Both the position numbers and the translations under genes were made by a program. Shown here in pieces: positions 17,564 through 27,700 of a stretch of 64,000 bases of DNA (position 1 is the first letter of the stretch; every line of letters begins with the position of its first letter). The notes beneath the pieces were generated by a model that searched no databases, was not told where the DNA came from, and was given only the letters and a program-made list of their open reading frames with translations. This stretch comes from Primorskyibacter marinus (GTDB lineage: Bacteria; Pseudomonadota; Alphaproteobacteria; Rhodobacterales; Rhodobacteraceae): contig NZ_QJSD01000001.1 of the NCBI RefSeq assembly GCF_003313245.1, positions 248,001-312,000 of the forward strand, read 5' to 3'.

Positions 17564-19417
17564 TCAAGCCACGTCGTCTTCCTCTTCGGCCTGTTGGCGC
17601 GCCCAAAGCTGGGCGTAGCGTCCGGCGCGGGCAAGCAGATCTTCATGCGTGCCCTGTTCGATCACGTCGCCCGCTTCCAGCACGACGATGCGATCAGCAT
17701 CGGCGATGGTGGACAAACGGTGTGCGATGGTGATGACCGTGCGGCCTTCGGCGGCTCGCGACAGCGCGCCCTGGATCTCGTGTTCGGTTTCCGTATCCAG
17801 CGCCGAGGTCGCCTCGTCCAGCAGCAGAATGGGCGGGTTCTTCAGAAGCGTGCGGGCAATGCCGACGCGCTGCTTTTCACCGCCCGACAGCTTCAAGCCG
17901 CGTTCGCCCACCGCCGTGTCATAGCCTTCGGGCAGTGACGAGATGAAATCGTGGATCTGTGCGGCGCGCGCGGCCTCGACAATCTGCGCCTCGGTGGCAC
18001 CGTCGCGGCCATAGGCGATGTTATAGCGTATCGTATCGTTGAACAGCACCGTGTCCTGCGGCACCACGCCGATCGCGTCATGCACGCTTTGCTGGGTCAC
18101 CTCGCGCAGATCCTGCCCGTCGATGCGAATGGCCCCGCCATCGACATCGTAGAAGCGGAACAAGAGCCGCCCGATGGTGGATTTGCCCGACCCCGACGGC
18201 CCGACCAGCGCCACGCTTTCGCCCGCCCCCACGGTCAGCGAGATACCCTTCAAGATGTGGCGTTCGCTGTCATAGCCGAATTTCACATTGTCAAAGCTGA
18301 CCACGCCGCCCTTCACGTCAAGCGCGGGCGCGCCGGGCCTGTCCTGCACCTCGGCGGGCTGTTCGAGCAGGTCGAACATCTGGCCCATATCCACAAGGCT
18401 CTGGCGGATCTCGCGGTAGACCGTGCCAAGGAAGTTCAGCGGCATGGTGATCTGGATCATATAGGCGTTGACCATGACAAAATCGCCGACCGTCAGGTCG
18501 CCCGATTGCACGCCCAACGCCGCAAGCACCATGACCACCACAAGCCCGGTGGTGATCAGCAGGGATTGACCGAAATTCAGTACCGCCAGCGAGGTCGCGG
18601 TCTTGATCGCCGCCGTTTCATACCCCTCCATCGCCGCGTCATAGCGTCGGGCCTCGCGCGCCTCGGCTCCGAAATACTTGACGGTTTCAAAGTTCAGCAG
18701 GCTGTCGATGGCCTTCTGGTTGGCGTCGGTGTCCTGATCGTTCATCTGGCGGCGCAGCTTGACCCGCCATTCGGTAACCGCAAAGGTGAACCAGACATAG
18801 AGCGCGATGGTCACGACCACGGCCGCCAGATACCAGGCATCAAAGACGAAGAAGAAGATCCCGGCGACGAGCAGAAGCTCCAGCAGCAATGGCCCGATGC
18901 TGAACAGCAAGAAGCGCAGAAGGAAATCCACGCCCTTGACGCCGCGTTCGATGATGCGGCTCAGCCCGCCGGTCTTGCGGGTGATGTGATAGCGCAGGCT
19001 GAGGCGGTGGATATGGGTGAAGGTTTCCAGCGCCAGCATCCGCAGCGCCCGCTGACCGACCCGCGCAAAGATCGCATCGCGCAATTGCTGAAATCCCACC
19101 GACATCAGACGCGCCATGCCATAGGCGATGGTCAACCCGACGGCCCCCAGCATCAGCGGCGAGGCACCCTCGCCGCTCAGCGCGTCAACCGCGCCCTTGT
19201 AGATCATCGGCGTGCCCACCGCGACCAGCTTGCCCAGGATCAGTGTTGCCATCGCCCAGACAACCCGGTGGCGCACCCAAGCCGGGTCTTTCGGCCAAAG
19301 ATAAGGCACGACCTTGCGGATGGTGCGCAGGGAAGAGCGGCGCTCGGCCTTGGCAAGATTGGCCTCGGTGGGATCCCGGCTTTCGTCGGCGGCGGCGGTG
19401 GTGGTATCTGCGGACAT
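17564..19417 (-). CDS. Atm1-type ABC exporter (half-transporter)
   Basis: 617 residues from the ATG at 19415-19417 (MSADTTTAAADE). A six-helix membrane domain (about 60-340) is followed by a nucleotide-binding domain with Walker A GPSGSGKST, signature LSGGEKQRVGIARTLL and Walker B ILLLDEATSALD. The first part, with SLRTIRKVVPYLWPKDPAWVR just before the membrane domain, is typical of the Atm1/HMT1 subgroup, which exports glutathione-linked metal or sulfur compounds. It is expected to act as a homodimer. It lies alone, downstream of the LysM protein gene on the same strand. Confidence 0.9.
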   Translation of the reverse strand: MSADTTTAAADESRDPTEANLAKAERRSSLRTIRKVVPYLWPKDPAWVRHRVVWAMATLILGKLVAVGTPMIYKGAVDALSGEGASPLMLGAVGLTIAYGMARLMSVGFQQLRDAIFARVGQRALRMLALETFTHIHRLSLRYHITRKTGGLSRIIERGVKGVDFLLRFLLFSIGPLLLELLLVAGIFFFVFDAWYLAAVVVTIALYVWFTFAVTEWRVKLRRQMNDQDTDANQKAIDSLLNFETVKYFGAEAREARRYDAAMEGYETAAIKTATSLAVLNFGQSLLITTGLVVVMVLAALGVQSGDLTVGDFVMVNAYMIQITMPLNFLGTVYREIRQSLVDMGQMFDLLEQPAEVQDRPGAPALDVKGGVVSFDNVKFGYDSERHILKGISLTVGAGESVALVGPSGSGKSTIGRLLFRFYDVDGGAIRIDGQDLREVTQQSVHDAIGVVPQDTVLFNDTIRYNIAYGRDGATEAQIVEAARAAQIHDFISSLPEGYDTAVGERGLKLSGGEKQRVGIARTLLKNPPILLLDEATSALDTETEHEIQGALSRAAEGRTVITIAHRLSTIADADRIVVLEAGDVIEQGTHEDLLARAGRYAQLWARQQAEEEDDVA

Positions 19418-19521
19418 GGGGACGTCTTTCTGCTTCAAGACTGCCGAGATAGTCGGTGCAATGCGGAAAGACCAGTGCCCCGCCCTGCGCAGCCCCTGTG
19501 CGCGCAAGCAGGTGTGGCAGG

Positions 19522-21066
19522 TTATTCGGGCGCGGCGGCCGGGCTGACATCGCCGGTGTCGTCCTCCGGCAAGGCAAAGATCTGACCGGGATAGATCAGG
19601 TCGGGATTGCGGATGCGGTCGGCATTTGCGCGAAACACCCGGACATAAAGAAACCCGTCGCCGTAGCGGTCATTTGCAATCGCCCAAAGCGTATCGCCGG
19701 GCTGCACCGTCAACGCCTGTACCTGTTGCGCGTCGTTCGTCAGCCCGGCCGCCAGGGACGCAGGGGATTCGCGCTTGAACGGGCTTTCCACCCGGCTGAT
19801 CACGGTGCCCTCGCCATTCACCTCGTCGATGCGCAGCGTGTAGACGCCGGTATCGACATCCGGCAGCTCTGCGCGCCAGTTGCCATCCTTTGCGATCCGC
19901 GCGGTGGTGACGGGGGTGTTGTCCAGATAGACACGGACAGATCCCTGCCCGGCCCCGCGCCCTGACAGTGCCACATTGCCAGTTTCGGAATAGGTGATCG
20001 CATCCAGTGCCACGGCCTGCGTGGCCCCGTCCGATGGGGCCTGAAATACACGCACGCCTTGCCGGTTTGCCAGGATCACGGTCGGGGCCTGTGGTGTCGG
20101 CGCAGGCACCGTATCATGCTGAGGCACGGCCCCGGCGGGCTGCGCCAGCGTGTCGGGTTGGGATTCGGACGGGCTTGTCCGGCCTGACACGCCGATCGCG
20201 TCACTTGGCCCGAGTTTTGAAGATGCGGGACGATTGGTCCTGCCTGTCGCGGGATCCTCAACAGCGAGACTGTCCGCCGATGCACCGGCCATCGCCAGCC
20301 CGGCGTCTTGCGCGTCCTGCGCGATTGCTGTCGGGTCGGTTGCCGCATTCATCCCGGCGCGCGCCGTTGTCCTGGCCATGTCGCCGGGCATGTCGCGGGT
20401 ATCGGGAGGGGCGGGAATGTCGGCGGCGGATTGCTCTGGCGTTTGGGTCTTCTGCTTCGGCGAGGCGACCGCGCCGTTCGGCCCCGTGCCGGGCTGCGGC
20501 AGCTTTGCACCCGACATTTCGGCCTTGCGCCGCGCCGGCTCGACCGACGCGGGATCTTCGGGGGGGGCGACAGATCTTGGCGCAATGATGACCCGGTCTT
20601 CGGAGTCGACGGTGCCATCCCTGGTCACCAGTCGAAGGCTCAGCACGCGGGGCAGATCGTTGGGTGGCAAGGACAGAAAACTGACAAAGCGTCCCGTGCC
20701 GTCAGCCTCGACCTTGGCTTTTTCTTGCCCGTCGAGAAGTACAAGCACCCCCGCCCCCGCCGTTGCGGTCCCGGCAATCAGCGCCGCCCCGTCCGGGTCC
20801 ACCCGGACGATGTCGAAACCGGGTGGCGTTTGTGGCTCTACCCCCGCCTGCGGCGCGACCGGATCATCTGCCGTAGTCACATCCGCAGCTCTGGCCTTCT
20901 GCGGCACCTTTGACGTTTCTGCCTGCGATGTATCTGCGACGGGCATATCAACCGGCGACGGTGCAGGCCTGTCCCCGGAAAAGAACACCAAGGCGAGAAT
21001 GGCAGCGGTGCCTGTCCCGCCGATTGCAGCGACGCCACCAAGCGTCATGCCGGCCACCTTGTTCAT
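19522..21066 (-). CDS. LysM-domain envelope protein with Ig-like and low-complexity regions
   Basis: 514 residues from the ATG at 21064-21066, chosen because AAAAGGAT precedes it; an ATG five codons earlier is possible. A membrane anchor (about residues 4-30) is followed by a long Pro/Ala/Asp-rich stretch with small beta-rich parts of Ig-like character (DGTGRFVSFLSLPPNDLPR; DGNWRAELPDVDTGVYTLRID). A C-terminal LysM module completes it (VQPGDTLWAIANDRYGDG, then YPGQIFALPE). LysM binds peptidoglycan, so the protein probably spans from inner membrane to cell wall. Specific role unknown. Confidence 0.85.
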   Translation of the reverse strand: MNKVAGMTLGGVAAIGGTGTAAILALVFFSGDRPAPSPVDMPVADTSQAETSKVPQKARAADVTTADDPVAPQAGVEPQTPPGFDIVRVDPDGAALIAGTATAGAGVLVLLDGQEKAKVEADGTGRFVSFLSLPPNDLPRVLSLRLVTRDGTVDSEDRVIIAPRSVAPPEDPASVEPARRKAEMSGAKLPQPGTGPNGAVASPKQKTQTPEQSAADIPAPPDTRDMPGDMARTTARAGMNAATDPTAIAQDAQDAGLAMAGASADSLAVEDPATGRTNRPASSKLGPSDAIGVSGRTSPSESQPDTLAQPAGAVPQHDTVPAPTPQAPTVILANRQGVRVFQAPSDGATQAVALDAITYSETGNVALSGRGAGQGSVRVYLDNTPVTTARIAKDGNWRAELPDVDTGVYTLRIDEVNGEGTVISRVESPFKRESPASLAAGLTNDAQQVQALTVQPGDTLWAIANDRYGDGFLYVRVFRANADRIRNPDLIYPGQIFALPEDDTGDVSPAAAPE

Positions 21067-21199
21067 GGCGATCCTTTTCATGCCCGGAGACCGGATAAAT
21101 GACGACAGTGTGTCAGGAAGACACCTGCCCGGTTGAGAGTATATATCAACAAGGCTATCAGGAATCAAAACCTTGGAAAACCTATCGGAGCACGCCCAC

Positions 21200-21793
21200 A
21201 TGGCCAACTCGCCCACCCGGTCCGTCTGTGTCTATTGCGGTTCTCGCAGCGGCGACGACCCCGCCTTTCACGACGAGGCGGAAAATCTGGGCACGGCGCT
21301 GGCGGCCGAGGGCTGGCGGCTGGTTTACGGCGCGGGCGATGTCGGGCTGATGGGCGTCGTGGCACGGGCGGCGCAAGCGGCAGGCGGCGATACGTTTGGC
21401 GTGATCCCCGAACACCTGCTGCGCGCCGAGGTCGGCAAGGTCGATCTGACCCGCTTTATCGTCACCGAGACAATGCATGAACGCAAGAAGGTCATGGTGA
21501 TGAACGCCGACGCAATCGTGGTCATGCCCGGCGGTGCAGGATCGCTGGATGAATTTTTCGAGGTGCTGACATGGCGTCAGTTGGGCCTGCACGCCAAACC
21601 GATCGTCCTGCTGAACGTGAACGGCTACTGGGATCCGCTGCAAGCGTTGCTGGATCATGTGATCGCGCGCGGCTTTGCCGACGCGTCCCTGGCGGCGTTT
21701 GTCACCAGCGCCACCTCTGCACACGATGTGACTGAGACGCTGCGCGACGCCCTGTGCCCTGACGCGCTGACGCAGACACAGACGCGCGGCTGA
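21200..21793 (+). CDS. LOG-family protein (TIGR00730, nucleotide 5'-monophosphate phosphoribohydrolase type)
   Basis: 197 residues from ATG 21200 (MANSPTRSVCVYCGSRSG); a TTG nine codons upstream is an alternative. The Rossmann-like fold carries the family motif PGGAGSLDEFFE (the PGGxGTxxE lysine-decarboxylase-like signature) and the conserved R-K pair in ERKKVMVMNADA. Members cleave cytokinin ribotides or purine monophosphates to base and ribose phosphate; the older name lysine decarboxylase is wrong. Divergent from the LysM gene with 133 bp between starts. Confidence 0.9.
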   Translation: MANSPTRSVCVYCGSRSGDDPAFHDEAENLGTALAAEGWRLVYGAGDVGLMGVVARAAQAAGGDTFGVIPEHLLRAEVGKVDLTRFIVTETMHERKKVMVMNADAIVVMPGGAGSLDEFFEVLTWRQLGLHAKPIVLLNVNGYWDPLQALLDHVIARGFADASLAAFVTSATSAHDVTETLRDALCPDALTQTQTRG

Positions 21794-22110
21794 ATCACCG
21801 ACATATCCCCTGAGCAACTGCATTTTCGGTGGAAGCCGGCCGGGGTTCGGCCCGGCGGCAGCGTCCGAAGATGACCCCGTCCGCCTCGCAGACGCAGCTT
21901 TGTTAACGGGATCTTGAAATACCTTTGCTGTGACTCTGCCTGTCACGCGATTCTCGCGACAACACCGCTGGTGAGCAGGCGGACAGGCCATCTGCTATTT
22001 TTGACAGGTATTGCACTGGTCAAGGCTAAAAAATGGGCATAGGCAGGCTGAATGCGCCCGCCCTGTCACGGCAGGTCCGAGGCACATTGCACTGAATTCA
22101 GGACTGCGCC
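21794..22110. other. Intergenic region before the second MFS gene
   Basis: 317 bases with no gene. A GC-rich inverted stretch around 21836-21861 may end the LOG gene transcript. TTGACA at 22001-22006 with a weak -10 (GCTAAA, 18 bases later) is a possible promoter for the MFS gene at 22111. Confidence 0.4.
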
Positions 22111-23319
22111 ATGCCACACCGCCTTTCACAATTTGAGTTCGTTGCGTTGATGGCAATGATGGTATCCACCATTGCGTTCTCGATCGATGCAATGCTGCCC
22201 GCCCTGCCCGAAATCGGAACAGAGCTTAGCCCCGGTTTCGAAAATCGCGCGCAGCTGATCCTGACGACATTTGTGCTGGGCATGGGGCTTGGAACGCTTG
22301 TCACGGGGATGCTGTCGGACCGGTACGGGCGCAAACCCGTGCTGATGATCGGGGCAGTTGTCTACGTTCTGGCATCCGCCGTGGCCTGGGCCGCGCATTC
22401 GCTGGAACTGATGCTGGCGGCGCGTCTGGTGCAAGGTCTGGGTGCCGCCGGACCGCGCATTGTGACATTGGCGATCATCCGCGATTTATATGCCGGGCGC
22501 GGGATGGCAAAGATCATGTCCTTCATCATGATGGTGTTCACTTTGGTGCCCGCCCTTGCCCCGTTGATGGGCGCGTTTCTTATCGCGCATTCCGGTTGGC
22601 GGGCAATCTTCGTGGCATTTGTGGTGTTCATGGGGCTCGCCTGCCTGTGGCTGGCGCTGCGCCTGCCGGAAACCCTGCCCGTAGAGGAGCGGCGACCGAT
22701 GCGGATTTCGGCCCTGAAACAGGCGCTGACGGAATTGGCGATGCACCCCACCGTGCGGCTGTCCATCATCGTGCAGACCCTGTGTTTCGGGATGCTGTTT
22801 TCAATGCTGTCATCGGTCCAGCAGATCTATGACATCACCTTTGGGCGGGGCGCGGAATTTCCGTTCTGGTTTGGGATCGTCGCGGTATTGGCAGGGACGG
22901 GCAGCCTGTTGAATGCAGCGCTGGTCGGCCGTTTGGGAATGCGGTTTCTGGTGACGGTGACGCTGGCGGTTCAGGTCGGGTTGTCCGGTGCCATGGTGCT
23001 GCTGAGCATGGCTGATCTGCCGGGCAATCTGGGCTTCGCGGCTTTCGTGATCTGGCAGATTTCGGTGTTCTTTCAGGCCGGCATGACGCTGGGCAACCTC
23101 AACGCGCTGGCGATGGAACCCATGGGCCATATCGCGGGGACGGCTGCCAGTGTGATCGGCGCGGTTTCGACCGTGTTCTCTGTCGCGCTGGCGATCCCGC
23201 TGGGATTGATGTTCGACGGCACCACCCTGCCGCTCGCCCTGGGTGTCTGTGCGATGGCCCTGGCGTCGCTGGTCATCATGTTGCACATGCGCCGCGTCGA
23301 ACGTGGCCTGCCCGCTTAG
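22111..23319 (+). CDS. Bcr/CflA-type multidrug MFS efflux transporter, second copy
   Basis: 402 residues, about twelve membrane helices. It has the same N-terminal pattern as the gene at 16193 (FSIDAMLPALPEIGTEL) and motif A as GMLSDRYGRKPVLMIGAV. It belongs to the drug-proton antiporter 1 group, but divergence from the first copy is clear throughout, so this is not a recent duplication. Substrate unknown. It is separated from icd by 123 bp. Confidence 0.9.
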   Translation: MPHRLSQFEFVALMAMMVSTIAFSIDAMLPALPEIGTELSPGFENRAQLILTTFVLGMGLGTLVTGMLSDRYGRKPVLMIGAVVYVLASAVAWAAHSLELMLAARLVQGLGAAGPRIVTLAIIRDLYAGRGMAKIMSFIMMVFTLVPALAPLMGAFLIAHSGWRAIFVAFVVFMGLACLWLALRLPETLPVEERRPMRISALKQALTELAMHPTVRLSIIVQTLCFGMLFSMLSSVQQIYDITFGRGAEFPFWFGIVAVLAGTGSLLNAALVGRLGMRFLVTVTLAVQVGLSGAMVLLSMADLPGNLGFAAFVIWQISVFFQAGMTLGNLNALAMEPMGHIAGTAASVIGAVSTVFSVALAIPLGLMFDGTTLPLALGVCAMALASLVIMLHMRRVERGLPA

Positions 23320-23442
23320 CGCGCTGTTTTCGGGCGCACCCGCGCAAAAAACCGCATTGCGAAAAGCAGGTCTTTGACGCTGCACCCGCATGCGGTAGGG
23401 ATCGGGCAGGTTTACCAGTCAGCCAGCGCGAAAGAGGCCCCC

Positions 23443-24657
23443 ATGTCAAAGATCAAGGTGCAAAACCCGGTTGTCGAGCTTGACGGCGACGAGATGACCC
23501 GGATCATCTGGGATTTCATCAAGCAGAAACTGATCCTGCCCTATCTGGACATCGACCTGCTGTATTACGATCTGGGCATGGAAGAGCGGGACCGCACCGA
23601 TGACCAGATCACCGTGGATGCCGCACAAAAGATCAAGGAGATCGGCGTCGGCGTGAAATGCGCGACCATCACGCCGGACGAGGCACGGGTCGAGGAATTT
23701 GGCCTGAAAAAAATGTGGCGCAGCCCCAATGGCACGATCCGGAACATCCTTGGCGGCGTGATTTTCCGCCAGCCCATTATCTGCCGCAACGTGCCGCGCC
23801 TTGTGCCGGGCTGGACCCAACCGATCGTTGTCGGGCGTCACGCTTTTGGCGATCAATACAAGGCCACCGATTTCCGCTTTCCGGGTGCGGGCAAGATCAC
23901 GTTGAAATTCGAAGGTGCCGATGGCGAAGTGATTGAGCGCGAGGTGTTTGACGCGCCGGATTCCGGCGTGGTCATGGGGATGTATAACCTCGACAAGTCG
24001 ATCTATGACTTTGCGCGCGCGTCGCTGAATTATGGCCTGAACCTTGGCTGGCCGGTCTATCTGTCCACCAAGAATACGATCCTCAAGGCCTATGACGGGC
24101 GCTTCAAGGAGATCTTTGAAGAGGTCTATGAGGCCGAATTCAAAGAGGCGTTCGAGGAAAAGAAGATCTGGTACGAGCACCGGTTGATTGACGATATGGT
24201 CGCCTCTTCGTTGAAATGGTCCGGCGGCTATGTCTGGGCCTGCAAGAACTATGACGGCGACGTGCAGTCGGATACCGTGGCGCAGGGATTTGGCTCGCTT
24301 GGGCTGATGACGTCGATCCTGATGACACCGGATGGCAAGGTCGTGGAATCCGAGGCCGCGCATGGCACCGTCACGCGCCACTACCGCCAGCACCAGAAGG
24401 GCGAGCAGACCTCGACCAACTCCATCGCGTCGATCTACGCGTGGACAGGCGGGTTGAAGCACCGCGCCAAACTGGACGGGAACGAGGCGCTCCAGCGTTT
24501 TGTCGAAACCCTGGAGCGGGTCATCATCGAAACGGTCGAGGCCGGGCATATGACCAAGGATCTGGCGCTGCTTGTCGGCCCGGATCAGGGTTGGCTGACG
24601 ACGATGGGCTTTCTGGAAAAGGTCGAAGAGAATCTGAACAAGGCGCTTGCGGGCTAA
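23443..24657 (+). CDS. icd: NADP-dependent isocitrate dehydrogenase
   Basis: 404 residues from ATG 23443 ([20 protein letters not shown]), preceded by AAAGAGG. This is the dimeric, eukaryote-like type: it has [12 protein letters not shown] for substrate binding, the metal-site aspartates around [13 protein letters not shown], and [16 protein letters not shown] for cofactor. It converts isocitrate to 2-oxoglutarate, CO2 and NADPH in the TCA cycle. Monocistronic, followed by two hairpins and a dispersed repeat tail. Confidence 0.97.
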   Translation: MSKIKVQNPVVELDGDEMTRIIWDFIKQKLILPYLDIDLLYYDLGMEERDRTDDQITVDAAQKIKEIGVGVKCATITPDEARVEEFGLKKMWRSPNGTIRNILGGVIFRQPIICRNVPRLVPGWTQPIVVGRHAFGDQYKATDFRFPGAGKITLKFEGADGEVIEREVFDAPDSGVVMGMYNLDKSIYDFARASLNYGLNLGWPVYLSTKNTILKAYDGRFKEIFEEVYEAEFKEAFEEKKIWYEHRLIDDMVASSLKWSGGYVWACKNYDGDVQSDTVAQGFGSLGLMTSILMTPDGKVVESEAAHGTVTRHYRQHQKGEQTSTNSIASIYAWTGGLKHRAKLDGNEALQRFVETLERVIIETVEAGHMTKDLALLVGPDQGWLTTMGFLEKVEENLNKALAG

Positions 24658-24672
24658 GGCTGTTCCTTGACT

Positions 24673-24690
24673 GTGCGCCCTCGCGGGCGC
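24673..24690 (+). terminator. First hairpin downstream of icd
   Basis: GCGCCC-TCGC-GGGCGC (24675-24690) starting 17 bp past the icd stop; the run CATTTTTGCG about ten bases later may serve as the U-rich part. Moderately convincing. Confidence 0.5.
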
Positions 24691-24714
24691 GCAGGGTTCA
24701 TTTTTGCGTACACG

Positions 24715-24739
24715 CAGATGGGGGCGCTGCCCCCGTCTG
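24715..24739 (+). repeat. Hairpin part of a dispersed 3'-region element
   Basis: CAGATGGGGGC pairs with GCCCCCGTCTG (11 positions, one G-T pair) around the loop GCT. A competing small hairpin (CTGGC-ATAC-GCCAG, 24737-24750) overlaps it. It precedes the tail motif at 24759-24782. Confidence 0.6.
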
Positions 24740-24758
24740 GCATACGCCAGCCTCCCCC

Positions 24759-24782
24759 GGAGTATTTTCGCCAAGAAGAAGC
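24759..24782 (+). repeat. Dispersed 3'-region tail motif, copy 2
   Basis: GGAGTATTTTCGCCAAGAAG followed by AAGC. It is 21/24 identical to the copy at 7179-7202. It lies 102 bp after icd in the icd orientation and ends 8 bp from the last base of the convergent mfd gene. Confidence 0.65.
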
Positions 24783-24790
24783 GATCAGGG

Positions 24791-27700
24791 TCAGCTGGCG
24801 GATTTGGCGCGCTTTTTCTCGGCGGCGAGTTTTTCGGCAAGGTCGCGGGCGATGGCGAAGGCACCCTGGATCTTGTCACGGTCTTTTTTCCAGTCCCGCC
24901 GGACGACGATCTTGTTTTCGCGGATCTTGGCCAGGCCTTTCTGATCCTCGATAAATTCGACCAGCCCTTGCGGCGAGGCGAATTTATCGTTGTGGAACTG
25001 GATCGTGGCGCCTTTGGGGCCGCCGTCGAGCTTGGCAATGCCTGCGCGTTTGCACATCGCCTTGATGCGGACCACCAACAAAAGCGTGTTGACCTCTTTC
25101 GGCAACGGGCCGAAGCGGTCGATGAGTTCGGCGGCGAAGCCTTCGAGTTCAACCTTCCTGGTCAGGCTGCTGAGCCGGCGGTAGAGGCCAAGGCGCACGT
25201 CGAGATCGGGGACATATTCCTCGGGGATCAGCACCGGCACGCCGAGATTGATCTGTGGTGCCCATTGATCGTCCGCCTCGGACAGGCCTTCCATCTCGCC
25301 TGCGCGGATCTTGGCGATCGCCTCTTCCAGCATGGATTGGTAAAGTTCATAGCCGACGTCGCGCATCTGGCCGGACTGTTCCTCGCCCAGAAGGTTGCCC
25401 GCGCCGCGAATGTCCAGATCCTGACTGGCGAGTGTGAAGCCTGCCCCCAGCGTGTCGAGGCTGCCCAAGACGCGCAGGCGCTTTTCGGCGGTGGCGGTCA
25501 GTTTCGCGCGCGGTTTGGTGGTGAGATAGGCATAGGCGCGGGTCTTGGACCGTCCGACCCTGCCGCGGATTTGATATAGCTGCGACAGGCCGAACATATC
25601 GGCGCGGTGGATGACCATCGTGTTGGCTGTGGGAATATCCAGGCCGGATTCCACGATTGTCGTGGCCAGAAGCACGTCGAATTTGCCATCGTAGAAGGCG
25701 TTCATGCGGTCGTCGAGTTCGCCTGCGGCCATCTGGCCATGGGCCACCACATAGCTGAGTTCGGGCAGTTGTTCTTTCAGGAAATCCTCGATCTCCGGCA
25801 GGTCGGAGATGCGCGGCACGACGTAGAAGCTTTGCCCGCCACGGTAATGTTCGCGCAGCAGCGCCTCGCGGATGGTGACGGGATCGAATTCCGACACATA
25901 GGTGCGGATGGCGAGCCGGTCCACCGGGGGCGTGCCGATGATCGACAGATCTCGCACGCCGGTGAGCGACAGTTGCAGCGTGCGCGGGATGGGCGTGGCG
26001 GTCAGTGTCAGCACATGCACATCCGAGCGCAGCTGTTTCAGCCGCTCCTTGTGGGACACGCCAAAATGCTGTTCTTCGTCGATGATCAGCACGCCGAGGT
26101 TCTGAAAGCGGATGGATTTGGCCAGCAAAGCATGCGTGCCGATGACAATATCGACGGTGCCGCGCGCGATGCCGTCGCGGGTTTGGGCCGCTTCCTTGGC
26201 GCTGACAAAGCGCGACAGGGTGCGCACCTCCAGCGGGAAGCCACGAAAGCGTTCGGCGAAGCTTTTGTAATGTTGCCGCGCCAGCAATGTCGTGGGCGCG
26301 ATCACCGCCACCTGCACGCCGGACATGGCGGCGACAAAGGCGGCGCGCATCGCAACCTCTGTCTTGCCAAAGCCGACATCGCCGCAGATCAGCCTGTCCA
26401 TGGGCTGGCCGGAATGCATGTCGGCCATCACATCCTCGATGGCGCGCAGCTGGTCGTCGGTTTCCTGATAGGGAAAACGCGCGGCGAAGGCGTCCCATGC
26501 GCCGGGGGGCGGATCCATGACGGGTGCCTTGCGCAAGGCCCGTTCCGCCGCGATGCGGATCAGCCGGTCGGCCATCTCGCGGATGCGTTCCTTGAGCCTG
26601 GCTTTCTTGGCCTGCCAGGCCCCGCCGCCCAGACGGTCCAGCAGACCTTCGTCATGGCCATATCTCGACAGCAGTTCGATATTCTCGACCGGCAGGTAAA
26701 GCCGCGCGCCTTCGGCATAATCCAGCAACAGGCATTCATGCGCGGCACCGGCGGCTGTGATGACCTCCATCCCCTGATAGCGGCCGATGCCGTGATCGAC
26801 ATGCACCACAAGATCGCCGGGGCTGAGCGATTGCGCCTCGGTCAGGAAATTCTCGGCCTTGCGGCGTTTCTTGGGCGCGCGGATCAGCCGGTCGCCCAGC
26901 ACATCCTGCTCGGCAATGACCGTGATATGCTGACGGTCCTGCCACGGCCCTTCGAACCCGTGCTCCAGCGCCCAGACGGCCAGATGCAAGCCGCGTTTGC
27001 CAATGCGGGTGGCGTCCGTGATGGGGATGGTTTCGGCAAGGCCTTCGTCTTCGATCAGGCCGGACAGGCGTTCGCGCGCACCCTCGGAATAGCTGGCGAC
27101 GACCACGGGGCCTTGGGCCAGCTTCGCCTTGATATGGTCGGCCAGCGCCCCGAACAGGCTGATGCTTTCCTGCTGGCGTTCGGGGGCAAAGCTGCGTCCG
27201 ATACGCCCGCCCGCATCCACGACCTTTGGACCTGTGGCTTGCGGCAACGGGTGGAACTGGATCACGCGCCGCTCGGCTGTGGCGGCGTCCCATGCGGACT
27301 CGTCAAGGTAAAGCAAACCGGGGGGCGCGGGTTTGTAGACCGTGCCCATACGGTTCTTCTGCCCCATCGCAAGGCGGCGGGTTTCATACTGGTCGGCAAT
27401 CGTATCCCAGCGTGCAATCCGGCTGGGGGTGACCTGATCGTCCTGTGTGATCGTGGCGCCTGGCAGGTAGTCGAACAACGTCTCCAGCCGGTCGTGGAAA
27501 AACGGCAGCCAATGTTCGATGCCCTGATGCTTGCGGCCCGCGCTGACCGCCTCGTATAGCGGGTCATCGGTGCCGGCCGCGCCAAATTCGATGCGGTAAT
27601 TCTGCCGAAACCGGGTGATCGCCGCCTCGTCCAGGATCACTTCCGAAACCGGTGCAAGCTCGATCATGTCGAGCTTTTCTGTGGTGCGTTGCGTGGCGGG

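Noticed and set aside
17461-17733. 90-codon plus-strand frame with a GGAGGT directly before its ATG
   Set aside because: The ribosome-like site touches the start with no spacing and is part of the flank of the dyad at 17434-17454; the frame runs antisense into the ABC exporter and resembles nothing.
25607-27559. 650-codon open frame antisense to mfd
   Set aside because: A shadow of GC-rich coding on the other strand; mfd is full length and continuous there, and the antisense translation resembles no family.
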